A stretch of DNA of 64,000 nt from Marinobacterium lutimaris (GCF_900108065.1 NZ_FNVQ01000002.1:434001-498000); one strand, 5' to 3'; positions 9,339-19,283 are shown, counted from the first letter of the stretch. The notes: generated by a model from the sequence alone, not told the origin. Program-made: numbers and translations.

Positions 9339-9881
9339 AACGTAAAAATCTCAAAATCAAAAACCTAAATATAAAAAACCAGATATATTGCTTTATTATT
9401 CCTATATAATAACACTAGAAATACTTTATTTTTATCGGCAGCCTCGCTGATCCAATAAAAACACGCTCTGATTTAGATTAATATAATTTAAATACCAATT
9501 AAATCATCGAAATAAAAAGCACCTTCAGGGAGTATATATGCATATCAAAATTTATAATTTAGTAATATCTAGATGCACCGAAATACTCCCCCTCCAAACC
9601 AAAAATCCTATCGACAACGAACGCTCTCAGCCACGCCAGTATAATAATCTACAAAGATTGAAAATACTCTATAAATTTTCTAACCGTTTTCTTAAAACAT
9701 TACTCTGTTACTCGTGAGTTTACCGTTGCGATTTAACAATTCGACGATTCGAATTTTTTGTACCATAGGCGTTCAGGCGAAGGAACTTTTATATTTAAGG
9801 TGCAGCATAGCCTATCAAGAGCACATAGTTTTAAATTTTAAGAGACCAATTAATAACCCAGACTATATTATTTCCATAGGA
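9339..9881. other. AT-rich intergenic region within the capsule block
   Basis: 543 bp without a gene I can recognise, markedly AT-rich, lying between the sulfotransferase and the next minus-strand glycosyltransferase. It presumably carries the promoter of the downstream minus-strand genes, but I see no convincing -35/-10 pair. The only coding signal is a 59-codon plus-strand reading frame at 9538-9717, listed separately. Confidence 0.6.
9538..9717 (+). CDS. Possible small ORF with good ribosome binding site (doubtful)
   Basis: 59 codons from ATG at 9538 to TGA at 9715-9717. An AGGGAG motif lies 5-6 nt upstream of the ATG. The peptide is basic and has no recognisable motif, signal peptide or clear membrane segment. 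It runs opposite to all neighbouring genes in an AT-rich stretch where chance open frames are less likely to be long but start/SD matches are common. It may be spurious or a remnant. Confidence 0.2.
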   Translation: MHIKIYNLVISRCTEILPLQTKNPIDNERSQPRQYNNLQRLKILYKFSNRFLKTLLCYS

Positions 9882-10787
9882 CTAGAAAACCTCAGAGTAT
9901 TTATCTGGCAACACAAAATATCGATCTTTTAATTCTCTTTGTATAGATTTATCAACTTGATAAAACTTTTGTTTTTTTGAAGCAGGCCCCAGTGCTGCAG
10001 AATTTTCAACAATACTTCTCTGAGCATTGGACGCTATATCATTAGCAACTTCTACGTCCAAAATTACTTCATCTTCTCTATTGTCGAATTTTGAAAAAAC
10101 CGCACGTATTTCTTCATCGTCCCATAGCCATCGTTTCGCACCAGTTCCATCCGGGTGTCTTTCACGATCCCATTCGATACTTCTTAGAGTTTTCTGGCGT
10201 TCAAGGCGAACATTCAAATCAAAATCTTTCAAATGGAGCAATAGCAAGTCGGATTTAATCGTAGGAAACGCAGTTGACGAATGAAATCCCTGTCCTAGGC
10301 TATTCGGCTTCCGGTTTATAATTGGTTTACACATGGCTGCGCTAAATGAACAATATCGTCTTTGGGTAAGGATTTTTTCATCGTGTTTTAGTTCAGCTTC
10401 ACGAGAAAGCTTCTGGACCAAGTTAAAACCAATAGGCGACATACTTTCTTCCCTATTACGGCGAAAATAATCAACTAAACCAGTGTATTTATCTGGATCA
10501 GCCACCATAATCTCGTCTGCGTCACAGTAAATGACCACATCGTAATATTGAAGCATAGCCTGCATTATTCTAGTCACTGATCTAGCTCGACGAATTTCAT
10601 TCATTCCCTTTTCACGAGGCAAGCGCATTCGACTGATTTTTTCATTTAAGCCATTTAAAGAAAAATCATCAGAACCATGATCTAAAACCAATAAATTTTC
10701 GAAACCAACCTGCTTAGAGTAATAATCAACCCATTTATGTATGAAATAGCTTTCATTATAGACCATAGTCATTACTAAAACATTCAC
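9882..10787 (-). CDS. Glycosyltransferase family 2/92-like protein
   Basis: About 301 residues. The N-terminus reads as a GT-A donor site: MTMVYNESYF...W, then LVLDHGSDD, and a metal-binding D-A-D-E motif (~89-92) after VVIYC. This matches the Glyco_tranf_2_4/GT92-like group, used for polysaccharide decoration. A longer frame starts at TTG 10802, but GTG at 10787 is preferred because GGGAG sits 8 nt upstream of it (10796-10800). The gene is AT-rich like its neighbours, and lies between sulfotransferase-like genes on the same strand. Confidence 0.72.
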   Translation of the reverse strand: MNVLVMTMVYNESYFIHKWVDYYSKQVGFENLLVLDHGSDDFSLNGLNEKISRMRLPREKGMNEIRRARSVTRIMQAMLQYYDVVIYCDADEIMVADPDKYTGLVDYFRRNREESMSPIGFNLVQKLSREAELKHDEKILTQRRYCSFSAAMCKPIINRKPNSLGQGFHSSTAFPTIKSDLLLLHLKDFDLNVRLERQKTLRSIEWDRERHPDGTGAKRWLWDDEEIRAVFSKFDNREDEVILDVEVANDIASNAQRSIVENSAALGPASKKQKFYQVDKSIQRELKDRYFVLPDKYSEVF

Positions 10788-10860
10788 GCCCTTAGCTCCC
10801 AAACAGAAATAAATATTAAAATCAGTAAATTAAATATTAATTTTTATGAAAAACTCACAA

Positions 10861-12126
10861 TCACTTACCTATCAATCTTTCATAAACCTTTCTTAGTCCT
10901 GGAGCATTTGGGTTGACTTTAAGTCCAACTTCAACAAGTTTTTTCGCTTTATTAAAATCACCACTTTTTTCCAACGCAATAGCAAGCTCACGAAAAACCA
11001 CTGGAGGGGCTACATTATCTTTATCTAGAACATTATTTAGCGCTGACGATACATAGGACTCTGACTCAGATGTAACAGACTGATTTGGCGATGCGGCTCC
11101 AGATATATAGTAGCGTACGGCATCAATAAGCTTCGCAACAATTTCAGCCTGAGGATTATTACCTACCATATCTTGCAAAACTTTACTAACATTTCCAGAT
11201 TGTGATCTTGCGATTTCAATAATATCTTTCTCTGAACGTATAGCAAAATCTATTTCCGAAAGTTCTTCCTGAAAACTATAATTTATTCGATTTTCTATCC
11301 ATAATTTGTCTCCCAAATTTTTAGCAAGTATAGGTTCGACAAGTTCCTTATGAAACTTAAGCTTTGACCCTCCGATAGCACGAAGCGCACTAATCAGCCT
11401 ATTATTATCACGTGTCGCGCCTTTATAAGATCCGTAACCTGGTCCGTACTTCCGATAGACATACATCAAAGATGTTGCTTCGAGAGATAAGCTTTCATTA
11501 ACACGAACCACCTCTTCCTTGGAAATATTTTCTCCTAGCCGATACGCAATATCTAGTACCACATCACCTTCATGGAATAGCTTCTTATCAAAGGGAATAA
11601 GTGTTACATTTTCCTCGCCAAATACTTGATCATATACTTCGAATCTAGATCTATACTGCGGATACACTCTGTTAAGGTCTAAGAATCCAATACCGCCTTT
11701 TACCATTTGTTGGAAAGCGCTTTCCATATACGATGCAGGAGTTCTGACATAAGCATAAACTTTAAAATCATCAAAATATGGTTCGAAGAATTCCTTTAAC
11801 CTGCGCACCCTGTCTATACCACCGGGATGAGATAGGTCCTCTGCCGATATCATCACATTATTCTTAGTAGAGCTTCGAATCTGACTTAACAATAGATCCT
11901 TGTACTCAGTCCTCAGTGCTCGTATATCCTCTAAAGAACGCCCTGCCTTTATATTTCCATGATAATTCTCTGGATTTTCCCAAAAAAGAGTTGCGAAGAA
12001 CCCCGAATGATTCGGCGAGCCTAAGTTCAAATATTCTAGATCTTTGAACTTTGCTGAACAAAATGTTTCCTGGATAGAAGAAGATCCAGTTTTATGCATT
12101 CCTATATGTATTACAAGACGTTTCAT
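10861..12126 (-). CDS. Sulfotransferase-like P-loop protein with C-terminal TPR-like tail
   Basis: 421 residues. It starts with KRLVIHIGMHKTGSSSIQ, whose HxGxxKTGSSS loop with Lys12 matches the PAPS 5'-phosphosulfate loop. A YVRTPASYMESAF segment (R128, S136) fits the 3'-phosphate motif. The last ~45 residues form a helix-turn-helix pair of TPR type. A role in sulfating the capsule glycan is likely but not certain, since this subfamily is poorly characterised. It is related to the next gene (12209-13219), with which it shares the N-terminal loop almost word for word. AT-rich codon use suggests import. Confidence 0.7.
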   Translation of the reverse strand: MKRLVIHIGMHKTGSSSIQETFCSAKFKDLEYLNLGSPNHSGFFATLFWENPENYHGNIKAGRSLEDIRALRTEYKDLLLSQIRSSTKNNVMISAEDLSHPGGIDRVRRLKEFFEPYFDDFKVYAYVRTPASYMESAFQQMVKGGIGFLDLNRVYPQYRSRFEVYDQVFGEENVTLIPFDKKLFHEGDVVLDIAYRLGENISKEEVVRVNESLSLEATSLMYVYRKYGPGYGSYKGATRDNNRLISALRAIGGSKLKFHKELVEPILAKNLGDKLWIENRINYSFQEELSEIDFAIRSEKDIIEIARSQSGNVSKVLQDMVGNNPQAEIVAKLIDAVRYYISGAASPNQSVTSESESYVSSALNNVLDKDNVAPPVVFRELAIALEKSGDFNKAKKLVEVGLKVNPNAPGLRKVYERLIGK

Positions 12127-12208
12127 TTTTAAACTCAGAATATTATTAAAAAAGGCAAACTAATTCTTACATTCTCATGAATTCTGACGCCACACCCATC
12201 TAATATTA

Positions 12209-13219
12209 CTAATCTTCATTCATTTTACTTTTAAGCAACTCAATTTCTTTATATAAATGATAAATAACCTTAAACAAAGCACGATTAGTATCCAATGGAG
12301 TTGAACTATAATCTTTATATTTTAGCGTAGTCAGATCAAAACGGGCCTGACCGCTCGCCTCAAAAATCTTATTAATTTTATCAACCTCGCCCTGACACTG
12401 TTCTACATAACTGGCCACATCACTTTCAACTGGTAGAAGTTTGTTATAGGGCTGAGACTTTTGCATTTTTTCGTAAAGTCCAGCCTCTTTAAGCAACGGT
12501 TCAAGCTCATCAGGCAAGATCGCCCCTTCAGCCATTGAGTTATGGTATGCAAACAGGGCCATCGCGGCCGGGGGCGGAGTGTCATTTTCACGTAAAGACG
12601 GAATGTCACCCGTTTTCAAGCTAAGCACATTAGCGACGAAGTGAGCGCTGACATCCTGAATATCATCAAAATTGTAGAAACATGCCTCGTCAGCGAAACT
12701 GCTCCATCCTTCAAGCTTAGGCGTGACGACGTAAGGTTTTCGCCGTACCCAATTGCGAAAAGGTTGTATCGGGCCTGAGTTGATCTTATGTTTGATGCCC
12801 CACTGTAAATAAGCCGATAGTATCCAGCTATCCGGCCTCCGAATATAACCGATAATTTGAATATCGTAACGGTCCCGAAGTGCGTTAAGCGCTGGCTCGA
12901 CGTTTTCAATACAGTCGAAAAGTGATTCGTTTGACCATATCAACGTATGTAGGTCAGGGGGTAACTTGTCCGCCGCATACTGTAGCACATGAGCTAGCTC
13001 GCGATTGGCCTGCGCCCTGTCCATACAGGTATACCGCTCCCAGCCATCGACAACATGCCAGTCGTACTGAGCAACCGGTAAGGACAGATGTTCAAGCATT
13101 AGCCCAAGGTATTTGATGCCGTGCTGTTCCAGCGTTGGGCGCGCCACCCGCAGGGTTTTCTGGATGGAGGAGCTTCCAGTCTTGCCCATTCCGACATGGA
13201 TAATCAGTTTCCGTTTCAT
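12209..13219 (-). CDS. Sulfotransferase-like P-loop protein
   Basis: 336 residues from ATG at 13219. The N-terminus KRKLIIHVGMGKTGSSSIQ has the PAPS loop (Lys13), and a GYIRRPDSWILSAY segment resembles the 3'-phosphate motif. The frame stays open for 55 codons upstream, but that part overlaps the end of the 937-residue glycosyltransferase and has no family character. ATG 13219 starts 4 bp after that gene's TGA and puts the P-loop in the usual place. It is probably translationally coupled to the glycosyltransferase and related to the gene at 10861-12126. Confidence 0.72.
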   Translation of the reverse strand: MKRKLIIHVGMGKTGSSSIQKTLRVARPTLEQHGIKYLGLMLEHLSLPVAQYDWHVVDGWERYTCMDRAQANRELAHVLQYAADKLPPDLHTLIWSNESLFDCIENVEPALNALRDRYDIQIIGYIRRPDSWILSAYLQWGIKHKINSGPIQPFRNWVRRKPYVVTPKLEGWSSFADEACFYNFDDIQDVSAHFVANVLSLKTGDIPSLRENDTPPPAAMALFAYHNSMAEGAILPDELEPLLKEAGLYEKMQKSQPYNKLLPVESDVASYVEQCQGEVDKINKIFEASGQARFDLTTLKYKDYSSTPLDTNRALFKVIYHLYKEIELLKSKMNED

Positions 13220-13223
13220 CGCG

Positions 13224-16037
13224 TCACCATTTTGTTCCGGCTGTGTAAACCCGCTGGACTTCGTATCCCGCTTCCATAGCCAACTGTGGAAGAATGCGCT
13301 CAAAAGCATGCAGAATAGAGCCGTCGTAAGGAATCGGCTCGGGTAAGTCGAATGTATGGGATGCCCATTGTGTGATCGCCTCAATAGCTGATACCCGCGC
13401 CCAAAACATGGTGCCCAACGGGAAATGTCTGTAATTTGGCCAGCGCGACTGGTTAAGTGGTTCCAGAAGCTGCTCTATGTATTGGCCGTTCTTACCTTCA
13501 TCTGGAAGATGGTTGTCTTCCGCGAAGATCAAACCAACGCGTTCATTATTAAACTTGTCCAGAATTTCTCGTGCGGCACTGGGTGAACCTAGAAGGTTAT
13601 GCGCTAAATAACGCCTCCAGCGATCACCAACACCGTCGGCATTATCAGCCGATTTCTTGGTGTGAAAATGGCCCATCAATTCGTATCGCCCAAAGATCTC
13701 TTCACAGAACTGACGATGGAAGGGATAAACGTCCCGGCCGCTATTATCCACTTTGCGCAAGTGCATCGTGCCAGAGACACTGCCTTTCAACAGCTCGATT
13801 TGTTCCTCGGTTAGCTCTGGGACATGGGTTACAAACAGATCGACGTCATGCTCTGCCAGTACCTGGAAGTAAGTACAGAATCTCGGGATGAGGTCGGCAA
13901 AGTAGATGTGAAATTGCAGAGCAATTCTGCCACGAAAAGTAGCAGACTCGCAGGTGCCCGATAGCAGATGCACAGGCATCATATCGACTGTAGTAGTCAT
14001 TGCCTTTTCTACAAGCTCGGGGAAGGCGATCGCCTTTTCCTGGTATTCATCCAATACGCTCTGTATGTCGGACCCTGGGAACGGCTTAGCCTGCGCAATC
14101 CCCTTGTACAGCAGGCTGAGAAAATGCTCTGCCCGGCTTTCCCGTCCAAAGAAAGACAATCCATAGAAGTCGGGATCGAATCGCTCGCGGAATATCTCAC
14201 TTTCTACTGCACGACGGATCGCAGTCTTGCGGGTAATTGACTCTTCCAAGTCTTCGATCAACTTGTCTATGTAGCTGTCAAAGTCTAACTCCCGCTGGCA
14301 TATCCGAGCATTACTACCATCTCGACGAACAAGGTAATCAAACTGTTCAGCGACCTTGTAAGCCAGATCGCGCGGATCACCATAGTCGCCGAGCACAGCA
14401 CGTGCTGCGTGCTCTTCAACAAAATCGGCAATTCCACTAGCGTCTCGGAACGCGCCTATGCCGCAGTCAGCATTGAGGGCATCAACCGCAACGTTGGGAA
14501 AAGGATCTAGCCGGGAGGTCAGCAGAAAGAGGTCAGCGTCATTAAGTGCTGCCCCAACGTCATGCACCGATCCAGGAAAGTGCACCCTATCCTCGATACC
14601 TGCACGATGAATGTAAGCATCTAGCCAGACGCTGACGGAGGTATCGCTCTCGTCGTAACCTCCACCAAGCCAGACAAATTGCAGACGCTCCGCTCGTTTA
14701 TCACCCTTTTTGTACAGTGCTTGCTGCAGCGAGTGGCAAGTCTCTAGAAACCAGTCGACGCCTTTTCGTGGCTGTATGTGCCCAGCGCCAACTACGAGCA
14801 GATCGTCCTCGGACAGAGCGAGATGAGACCTGAGCGACCAGTCATCGTCTTCTTCATGCGACTGAAAGCCGAGATAGCCTTGCGGCTGGATTCGCAAGTG
14901 TCGAGGGGCATGCTTCACTCCCCCAGCCTTTTCGAGTTCGCGCAGGCCCGAGCGCGCCAAACTCTCCGCCGGATAGACGACTAGGTCCGAAGTGAGCAGC
15001 ATCCGGGCTACCTTTCCAACCGGGCGAGTATATTCAGCGTATTCATGCAAGAGACTTACGGTTGGCAGGCCAAGAGAAGCCGCGGCGTCCGCCATGTCGA
15101 TGGACTCGACGGAATTCAAGAGCACTGCGGAGAGGTCATGACGCTCGCGCAGACGTTCAAGACAATAGGTCAATGCGCCAATACCGTTCACACCAGGCGC
15201 ATCAAGATGGGCAACACCTGCCTCGATAAACTTGGAACGCAAGGCACCGCCACGTAGAGTAGCCGTGATAACGTTGTATTTTCGGGACAAACGCCTCGCC
15301 ACTTCCAACGCTACAGCCGGAGCACCCGTTGCCGTGGCATCATGACTGACCACCAGCAACGTAGACTTTAGATTGTCTGGTTCGACTCCACCTTCGGTAA
15401 AAATCGTATCCACATCGAGCCAGCCAACACGTCCTTCCCGAAGCCCATGCCTAATAAAGTGGTGTAGTGAATTTATGGGAGCACTAGCGATATCCTGATA
15501 TATCGTTTCATAAAGCGTTTGGTCAAACAGCCCCTCGATATATGCTCTGCCGTGTTCGGAAACCTCAAGAAGATCTTTAATCCATTGATGCACGTGCTTT
15601 CGGTCGTAGTCATTCCCAATCACACCATTTTCAAGCATAAGGTCAAACAACTCAGTTCCGAGAACAGACCCCGAGGGCTTCGGGTACTCTATCTCTTCAC
15701 CGCTCTCTATCCCCGGCTCGACTCGCTCAGTTATTGCAAGCTGCTCTGCACAGCCTGTCCTTCCTTCGTGACGCCCATAACGAAGAAAGTGAACTAACGG
15801 ATTGTTGCTGTTGCTCCGGACGTCGGGATATGCCTCTAGATAAAAACCAGAGTCAAACCAACCGGCGACCACAAGCGGGTGCTTTTCGTAATGCTGCAGA
15901 AAGTGCTCAATGGGATCATCGACATTTTTTGGTAAAGTCTTGGCATATACTGTCCAGTCAACACCACTTTTTTCCAAAATTTTATAATGAGCCCATGAAT
16001 TATCTCGTTTGACAAATTTTCCTATCAATTTTTTCAT
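13224..16037 (-). CDS. Multidomain glycosyltransferase: GT4 plus rhamnan synthesis F (RgpF) domain
   Basis: 937 residues with three parts. Residues ~59-93 and ~170-204 are two copies of a short module ending in NP/SLxHFxRxGxxEGR, common at the N-terminus of very large surface-glycan transferases. Residues ~225-600 form a GT-B enzyme of GT4 type (LLVVSHDATATGAP start, GAGHIQPRKGVDWF, DLFLLTSRLDPFPNVAVDAL with the donor-site Glu/Asp region). Residues ~685-937 match the RgpF domain (HIYFADLIP, NSGRDVYPF, HTKKS, FAEDNHLP, FPLGTMFWAR). The protein probably adds two linkages to a rhamnose-containing chain. It overlaps the following epimerase gene by 4 bp. Confidence 0.85.
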   Translation of the reverse strand: MKKLIGKFVKRDNSWAHYKILEKSGVDWTVYAKTLPKNVDDPIEHFLQHYEKHPLVVAGWFDSGFYLEAYPDVRSNSNNPLVHFLRYGRHEGRTGCAEQLAITERVEPGIESGEEIEYPKPSGSVLGTELFDLMLENGVIGNDYDRKHVHQWIKDLLEVSEHGRAYIEGLFDQTLYETIYQDIASAPINSLHHFIRHGLREGRVGWLDVDTIFTEGGVEPDNLKSTLLVVSHDATATGAPAVALEVARRLSRKYNVITATLRGGALRSKFIEAGVAHLDAPGVNGIGALTYCLERLRERHDLSAVLLNSVESIDMADAAASLGLPTVSLLHEYAEYTRPVGKVARMLLTSDLVVYPAESLARSGLRELEKAGGVKHAPRHLRIQPQGYLGFQSHEEDDDWSLRSHLALSEDDLLVVGAGHIQPRKGVDWFLETCHSLQQALYKKGDKRAERLQFVWLGGGYDESDTSVSVWLDAYIHRAGIEDRVHFPGSVHDVGAALNDADLFLLTSRLDPFPNVAVDALNADCGIGAFRDASGIADFVEEHAARAVLGDYGDPRDLAYKVAEQFDYLVRRDGSNARICQRELDFDSYIDKLIEDLEESITRKTAIRRAVESEIFRERFDPDFYGLSFFGRESRAEHFLSLLYKGIAQAKPFPGSDIQSVLDEYQEKAIAFPELVEKAMTTTVDMMPVHLLSGTCESATFRGRIALQFHIYFADLIPRFCTYFQVLAEHDVDLFVTHVPELTEEQIELLKGSVSGTMHLRKVDNSGRDVYPFHRQFCEEIFGRYELMGHFHTKKSADNADGVGDRWRRYLAHNLLGSPSAAREILDKFNNERVGLIFAEDNHLPDEGKNGQYIEQLLEPLNQSRWPNYRHFPLGTMFWARVSAIEAITQWASHTFDLPEPIPYDGSILHAFERILPQLAMEAGYEVQRVYTAGTKW

Positions 16038-16918
16038 ACAACTACCTTTGAAAGCTTGTCATAAAGATATTCTTTTGCCGAAGGCCCACCAATCGCTAAA
16101 CCAAATGAGTCGTGAAAGCGTTGAACCGAAACACTACTTGTCACAACATCACCCTCGCTGGGTGTGCCGACAACGATTTCCGCACCGGGAAGCAAGTTTT
16201 TAGTTATATCGACAAGTTCTTGTAGATTCACAGGTACACCGTACCCGATATTGTAAATTCCAGGCAAAGAACGATCTATCATAGTTACCAAAGCACGCGC
16301 CATTTCTGGGGCATAAATATAATCACGACATGCAGCAGGGTGATAATGCGCGAAGAACGGCTCTTTGCGTGACACATGATCAATCAAAACATCAACTAAG
16401 CCGTGAGTAGGATGATCCTCATTCCCAAAAGGATTCGTTACTCTAGCACATGTATAAGTAATATCTTTTTCGTGTGCAAATTGCTGGAATAGGGCTTCTT
16501 CTACCACTTTCATTCTGCCGTACCAAGATTGAGGGGACACGGGGTCACACTCAACACTTGGCCGCCCCGGTGCTTCTCCATATACGGTACCAGCTGAGGA
16601 TATTTGCAAAAAAGCAGCTGGAGGCCTTTGACGTAAAAGCCTCAATACCCGCTGCATAGCGGCCCAAAATTCATTCATAGCACCATTCAGGTCATCCTCA
16701 AAATTTCTAGGTTTAAGGCCACCCAGGGCATTAACAACGATAGAAGAGCTATCAAGAGCAGAAAGAATCTCCTCCTCATCCTCGAATGTATATATTGAGT
16801 TACTACCCTCCCTACCTGTTCGCGCAACTCCTGACCACGGTCTTCCTTGACGATCCAGCTCACGTGCTATATTAGAGCCTATGAAGCCTGTCGCACCTAA
16901 AAGTAGTATCTTTTTCAC
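16034..16918 (-). CDS. NAD-dependent epimerase/dehydratase
   Basis: Short-chain extended SDR that would modify a nucleotide sugar. Rossmann motif GATGFIG (8-14), QISSAGTVYGE (catalytic Ser/Thr region) and YGRMK (YxxxK) are visible. ATG at 16957 would add 13 residues without family character and overlap rfbC by 20 bp. GTG at 16918 gives the typical MKKILLLGATGFIG start and lies 19 bp after the rfbC stop, so it is preferred, with some doubt. Which sugar it acts on (4-epimerase or dehydratase) is not clear. It follows rfbC in the operon, suggesting it makes a second activated sugar. Confidence 0.78.
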   Translation of the reverse strand: MKKILLLGATGFIGSNIARELDRQGRPWSGVARTGREGSNSIYTFEDEEEILSALDSSSIVVNALGGLKPRNFEDDLNGAMNEFWAAMQRVLRLLRQRPPAAFLQISSAGTVYGEAPGRPSVECDPVSPQSWYGRMKVVEEALFQQFAHEKDITYTCARVTNPFGNEDHPTHGLVDVLIDHVSRKEPFFAHYHPAACRDYIYAPEMARALVTMIDRSLPGIYNIGYGVPVNLQELVDITKNLLPGAEIVVGTPSEGDVVTSSVSVQRFHDSFGLAIGGPSAKEYLYDKLSKVVV

Positions 16919-16937
16919 AAACTTGGTTCTCTGTTTA

Positions 16938-17486
16938 TCAACTAAACTTGCGGGCATCCTTCAGACTTTGACCCGCCGAGTCTTTTTCTGATAACGCTGG
17001 ATAAAAGCCTGAAACAATAGGCCAATCTATTGCAAGCACTGGGTCATCCCAGCGAATACAATACTCATCACCAGGATTGTAATAGTCGGTACACTTATAT
17101 TGGAATTCAGCCTCTTGACTGATCACATAAAAACCGTGAGCAAACCCCGGTGGCAGCCAGAGAAACTGTTTATTGGCATCACTTAAATGCACACCCACCC
17201 AATTTCCAAAAGTCGGACTATTTTCCCTCATATCTACAGCCACGTCATAGACTTCACCTTTGGTGACGCGAACTAACTTGCCTTGGGGTTTATCCAACTG
17301 ATAATGCAAGCCCCGCAAGATTCCCTGTTTAGACTTACTATGATTATCTTGAACGAAGGTATAATTTCCGCAGTGCCGTTCAAACTCAGACTGCCGAAAA
17401 GTTTCCATAAAGAAGCCACGATCATCACCAAAAACCTTGGGCGTGATCAGGATCACATCAGGAATGGCTAATGGCTCAAACTCCAT
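16938..17486 (-). CDS. rfbC: dTDP-4-dehydrorhamnose 3,5-epimerase
   Basis: Third step of dTDP-L-rhamnose synthesis. 182 residues from ATG 17486, the usual family size. Family motifs: [23 protein letters not shown] near the start, GILRGLHYQ with the catalytic His, [32 protein letters not shown] at 17495 would add three residues, but AGGTGG 5 nt before the ATG favours 17486. It overlaps the end of rfbA by 11 bp, so the two are translationally coupled. Confidence 0.95.
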   Translation of the reverse strand: MEFEPLAIPDVILITPKVFGDDRGFFMETFRQSEFERHCGNYTFVQDNHSKSKQGILRGLHYQLDKPQGKLVRVTKGEVYDVAVDMRENSPTFGNWVGVHLSDANKQFLWLPPGFAHGFYVISQEAEFQYKCTDYYNPGDEYCIRWDDPVLAIDWPIVSGFYPALSEKDSAGQSLKDARKFS

Positions 17487-18363
17487 TTTCACCACCTGCT
17501 TCTTTGACCACTTTTAAAATATATTGGCCATAGTGTGTCTTTTTAAGCTGCTCACCTTGTTCCTGAAGCGCCTTTTTAGTAAGCCAACCATTATGAAAAC
17601 CAATTTCTTCAAGGCAAGCTACTTTAAGGCCTTGACGGTGCTCAATGGTTTGTACGTAACTACTGGCTTCAAGCAGGCTATCGTGTGTGCCCGTGTCAAG
17701 CCACGCAAAACCGCGACCGAGGCGTTCTACATGAAGATCACCGCGCTCAAGATACGCATTATTGACACTAGTAATTTCCAGCTCACCACGCTCTGAAGGC
17801 CTGACATTTTTAGCGATTTCAACTACATCATTGTCGTAAAAATAGAGACCGGTCACTGCGTAATTCGATTTTGGCTTTTCAGGCTTTTCTTCAATTGAAA
17901 CTGCTTTTCCAGCCTCATCAAATTCCACCACACCAAAACGCTCAGGGTCATTCACCATATAACCAAATACAGTTGCACCTTTCTTTTGTTCACCAGCACG
18001 TTTCAACTGCTCAGAAAAATGCTGACCATGGAAGATATTGTCACCCAATACTAAGCATACTGAATCATCTCCAATGAATTCTTCGCCGATAATAAAGGCC
18101 TGAGCTAACCCATCTGGGCTTGGCTGTTCAGCATATTCAAAGCGAACGCCAAACTGTTCACCCTCTCCCAGTAAACGCTGGTAATGAGGTAGATCTTCTG
18201 GTGTCGAAATTACAAGTATTTCCTGGATACCTGCCAACATAAGTACTGAGACAGGGTAGTAGATCATCGGCTTGTCATAAACAGGGAGTAGCTGTTTTGA
18301 AACGCCTTTAGTGATTGGATGCAGGCGAGTACCAGAACCACCAGCCAAAATAATTCCCTTCAT
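17476..18363 (-). CDS. rfbA: Glucose-1-phosphate thymidylyltransferase
   Basis: Makes dTDP-glucose from dTTP and glucose-1-phosphate, first step of the rhamnose pathway. 295 residues, standard length. [27 protein letters not shown]-type nucleotide-binding start at residues 8-33, VLGDNIF metal motif and [20 protein letters not shown] segment are clear. It overlaps rfbD by 4 bp (ATGA) and rfbC by 11 bp. Confidence 0.96.
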   Translation of the reverse strand: MKGIILAGGSGTRLHPITKGVSKQLLPVYDKPMIYYPVSVLMLAGIQEILVISTPEDLPHYQRLLGEGEQFGVRFEYAEQPSPDGLAQAFIIGEEFIGDDSVCLVLGDNIFHGQHFSEQLKRAGEQKKGATVFGYMVNDPERFGVVEFDEAGKAVSIEEKPEKPKSNYAVTGLYFYDNDVVEIAKNVRPSERGELEITSVNNAYLERGDLHVERLGRGFAWLDTGTHDSLLEASSYVQTIEHRQGLKVACLEEIGFHNGWLTKKALQEQGEQLKKTHYGQYILKVVKEAGGENGV

Positions 18364-19283
18364 GATTTCTCCAAATATTCAGTCAATGTAAGTGCTAACT
18401 GGTCTTGCCAGCTGGGCAATGAGAGCCCAAAAGTGCTTTGTATTTTTTTTAAATCAAGCCGTGAGTTCAAAGGCCGTTTAGCTGGGGTAGGATAATCACC
18501 GGTCGGTATAGGATTAACATTACTAAGTTCAAGTGCGAGTATCTTTCCTTTTGCTGCTGCAAGCCTAAAAATCGATTGCGCGAAATCATACCAACTAGTT
18601 TCACCAGTGGGTGACAGATGATAAATACCGGAAGCCACAGTTTCACATTCTGCCTCCTGCACTTCTCGATAATTACGGCAGGAGACTATTTTACAGACGG
18701 CAACCGCAGTGACACCGGCTATTAGCCGTGCGGGTGTTGGTGCTCCGATTTGGTCCGCAACAACATTCAAACTGTTTTTCACTTCGGCTAAACGAAGCAT
18801 CGTTTTCAGAAAATTGTTGCCACGAGCACTGTAAACCCAACTTGTACGAAAAATTAGATACCTACACCCGCTGGCCGCAATTGCCTCATCACCTTCCAGC
18901 TTAGTTTTTCCATAAACCCCTAAAGGGCCCGTAGGAGCTACTTCACTGAAAGGTGTATCACCAATACCTGGATAGACATAATCAGATGAGTAGTGCACTA
19001 GCCAGATACCTTTGGCATGAGCATACTCGGCCAACTGAGCAGGCAACTCCATATTTAATCTCCGAGCTTTTTCCGGCTCGGACTCGGCCCTATCAACAGC
19101 GGTATAGGCACAAGCGTTAACAATCAAGTCGGGCTTATGAATTTTTAAATATTCATCAACAGCCAACGGGTCTTCCAAGTCCAGCTCTTGACGCGTCGGC
19201 ACCTTTATTTGCCCAAAGAGTGCCAATGACCGACAAAGTTCGTAACCAACCTGACCCGTGCTGCCTGTTATGAGAATATTCAT
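18360..19283 (-). CDS. rfbD: dTDP-4-dehydrorhamnose reductase
   Basis: Last step, reducing dTDP-4-keto-L-rhamnose with NAD(P)H. 307 residues. Rossmann start [23 protein letters not shown] active-site segment, and YGKTKLEGD (YxxxK) are visible; PTPARLIA and [10 protein letters not shown] near the C-terminus are family hallmarks. It overlaps rfbB and rfbA by 4 bp each (ATGA junctions). Confidence 0.95.
   Translation of the reverse strand: MNILITGSTGQVGYELCRSLALFGQIKVPTRQELDLEDPLAVDEYLKIHKPDLIVNACAYTAVDRAESEPEKARRLNMELPAQLAEYAHAKGIWLVHYSSDYVYPGIGDTPFSEVAPTGPLGVYGKTKLEGDEAIAASGCRYLIFRTSWVYSARGNNFLKTMLRLAEVKNSLNVVADQIGAPTPARLIAGVTAVAVCKIVSCRNYREVQEAECETVASGIYHLSPTGETSWYDFAQSIFRLAAAKGKILALELSNVNPIPTGDYPTPAKRPLNSRLDLKKIQSTFGLSLPSWQDQLALTLTEYLEKS

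Noticed and set aside
13220-13384. N-terminal extension of the sulfotransferase-like gene at 12209
   Set aside because: It overlaps the end of the glycosyltransferase gene in another frame and would bury the P-loop 60 residues in.
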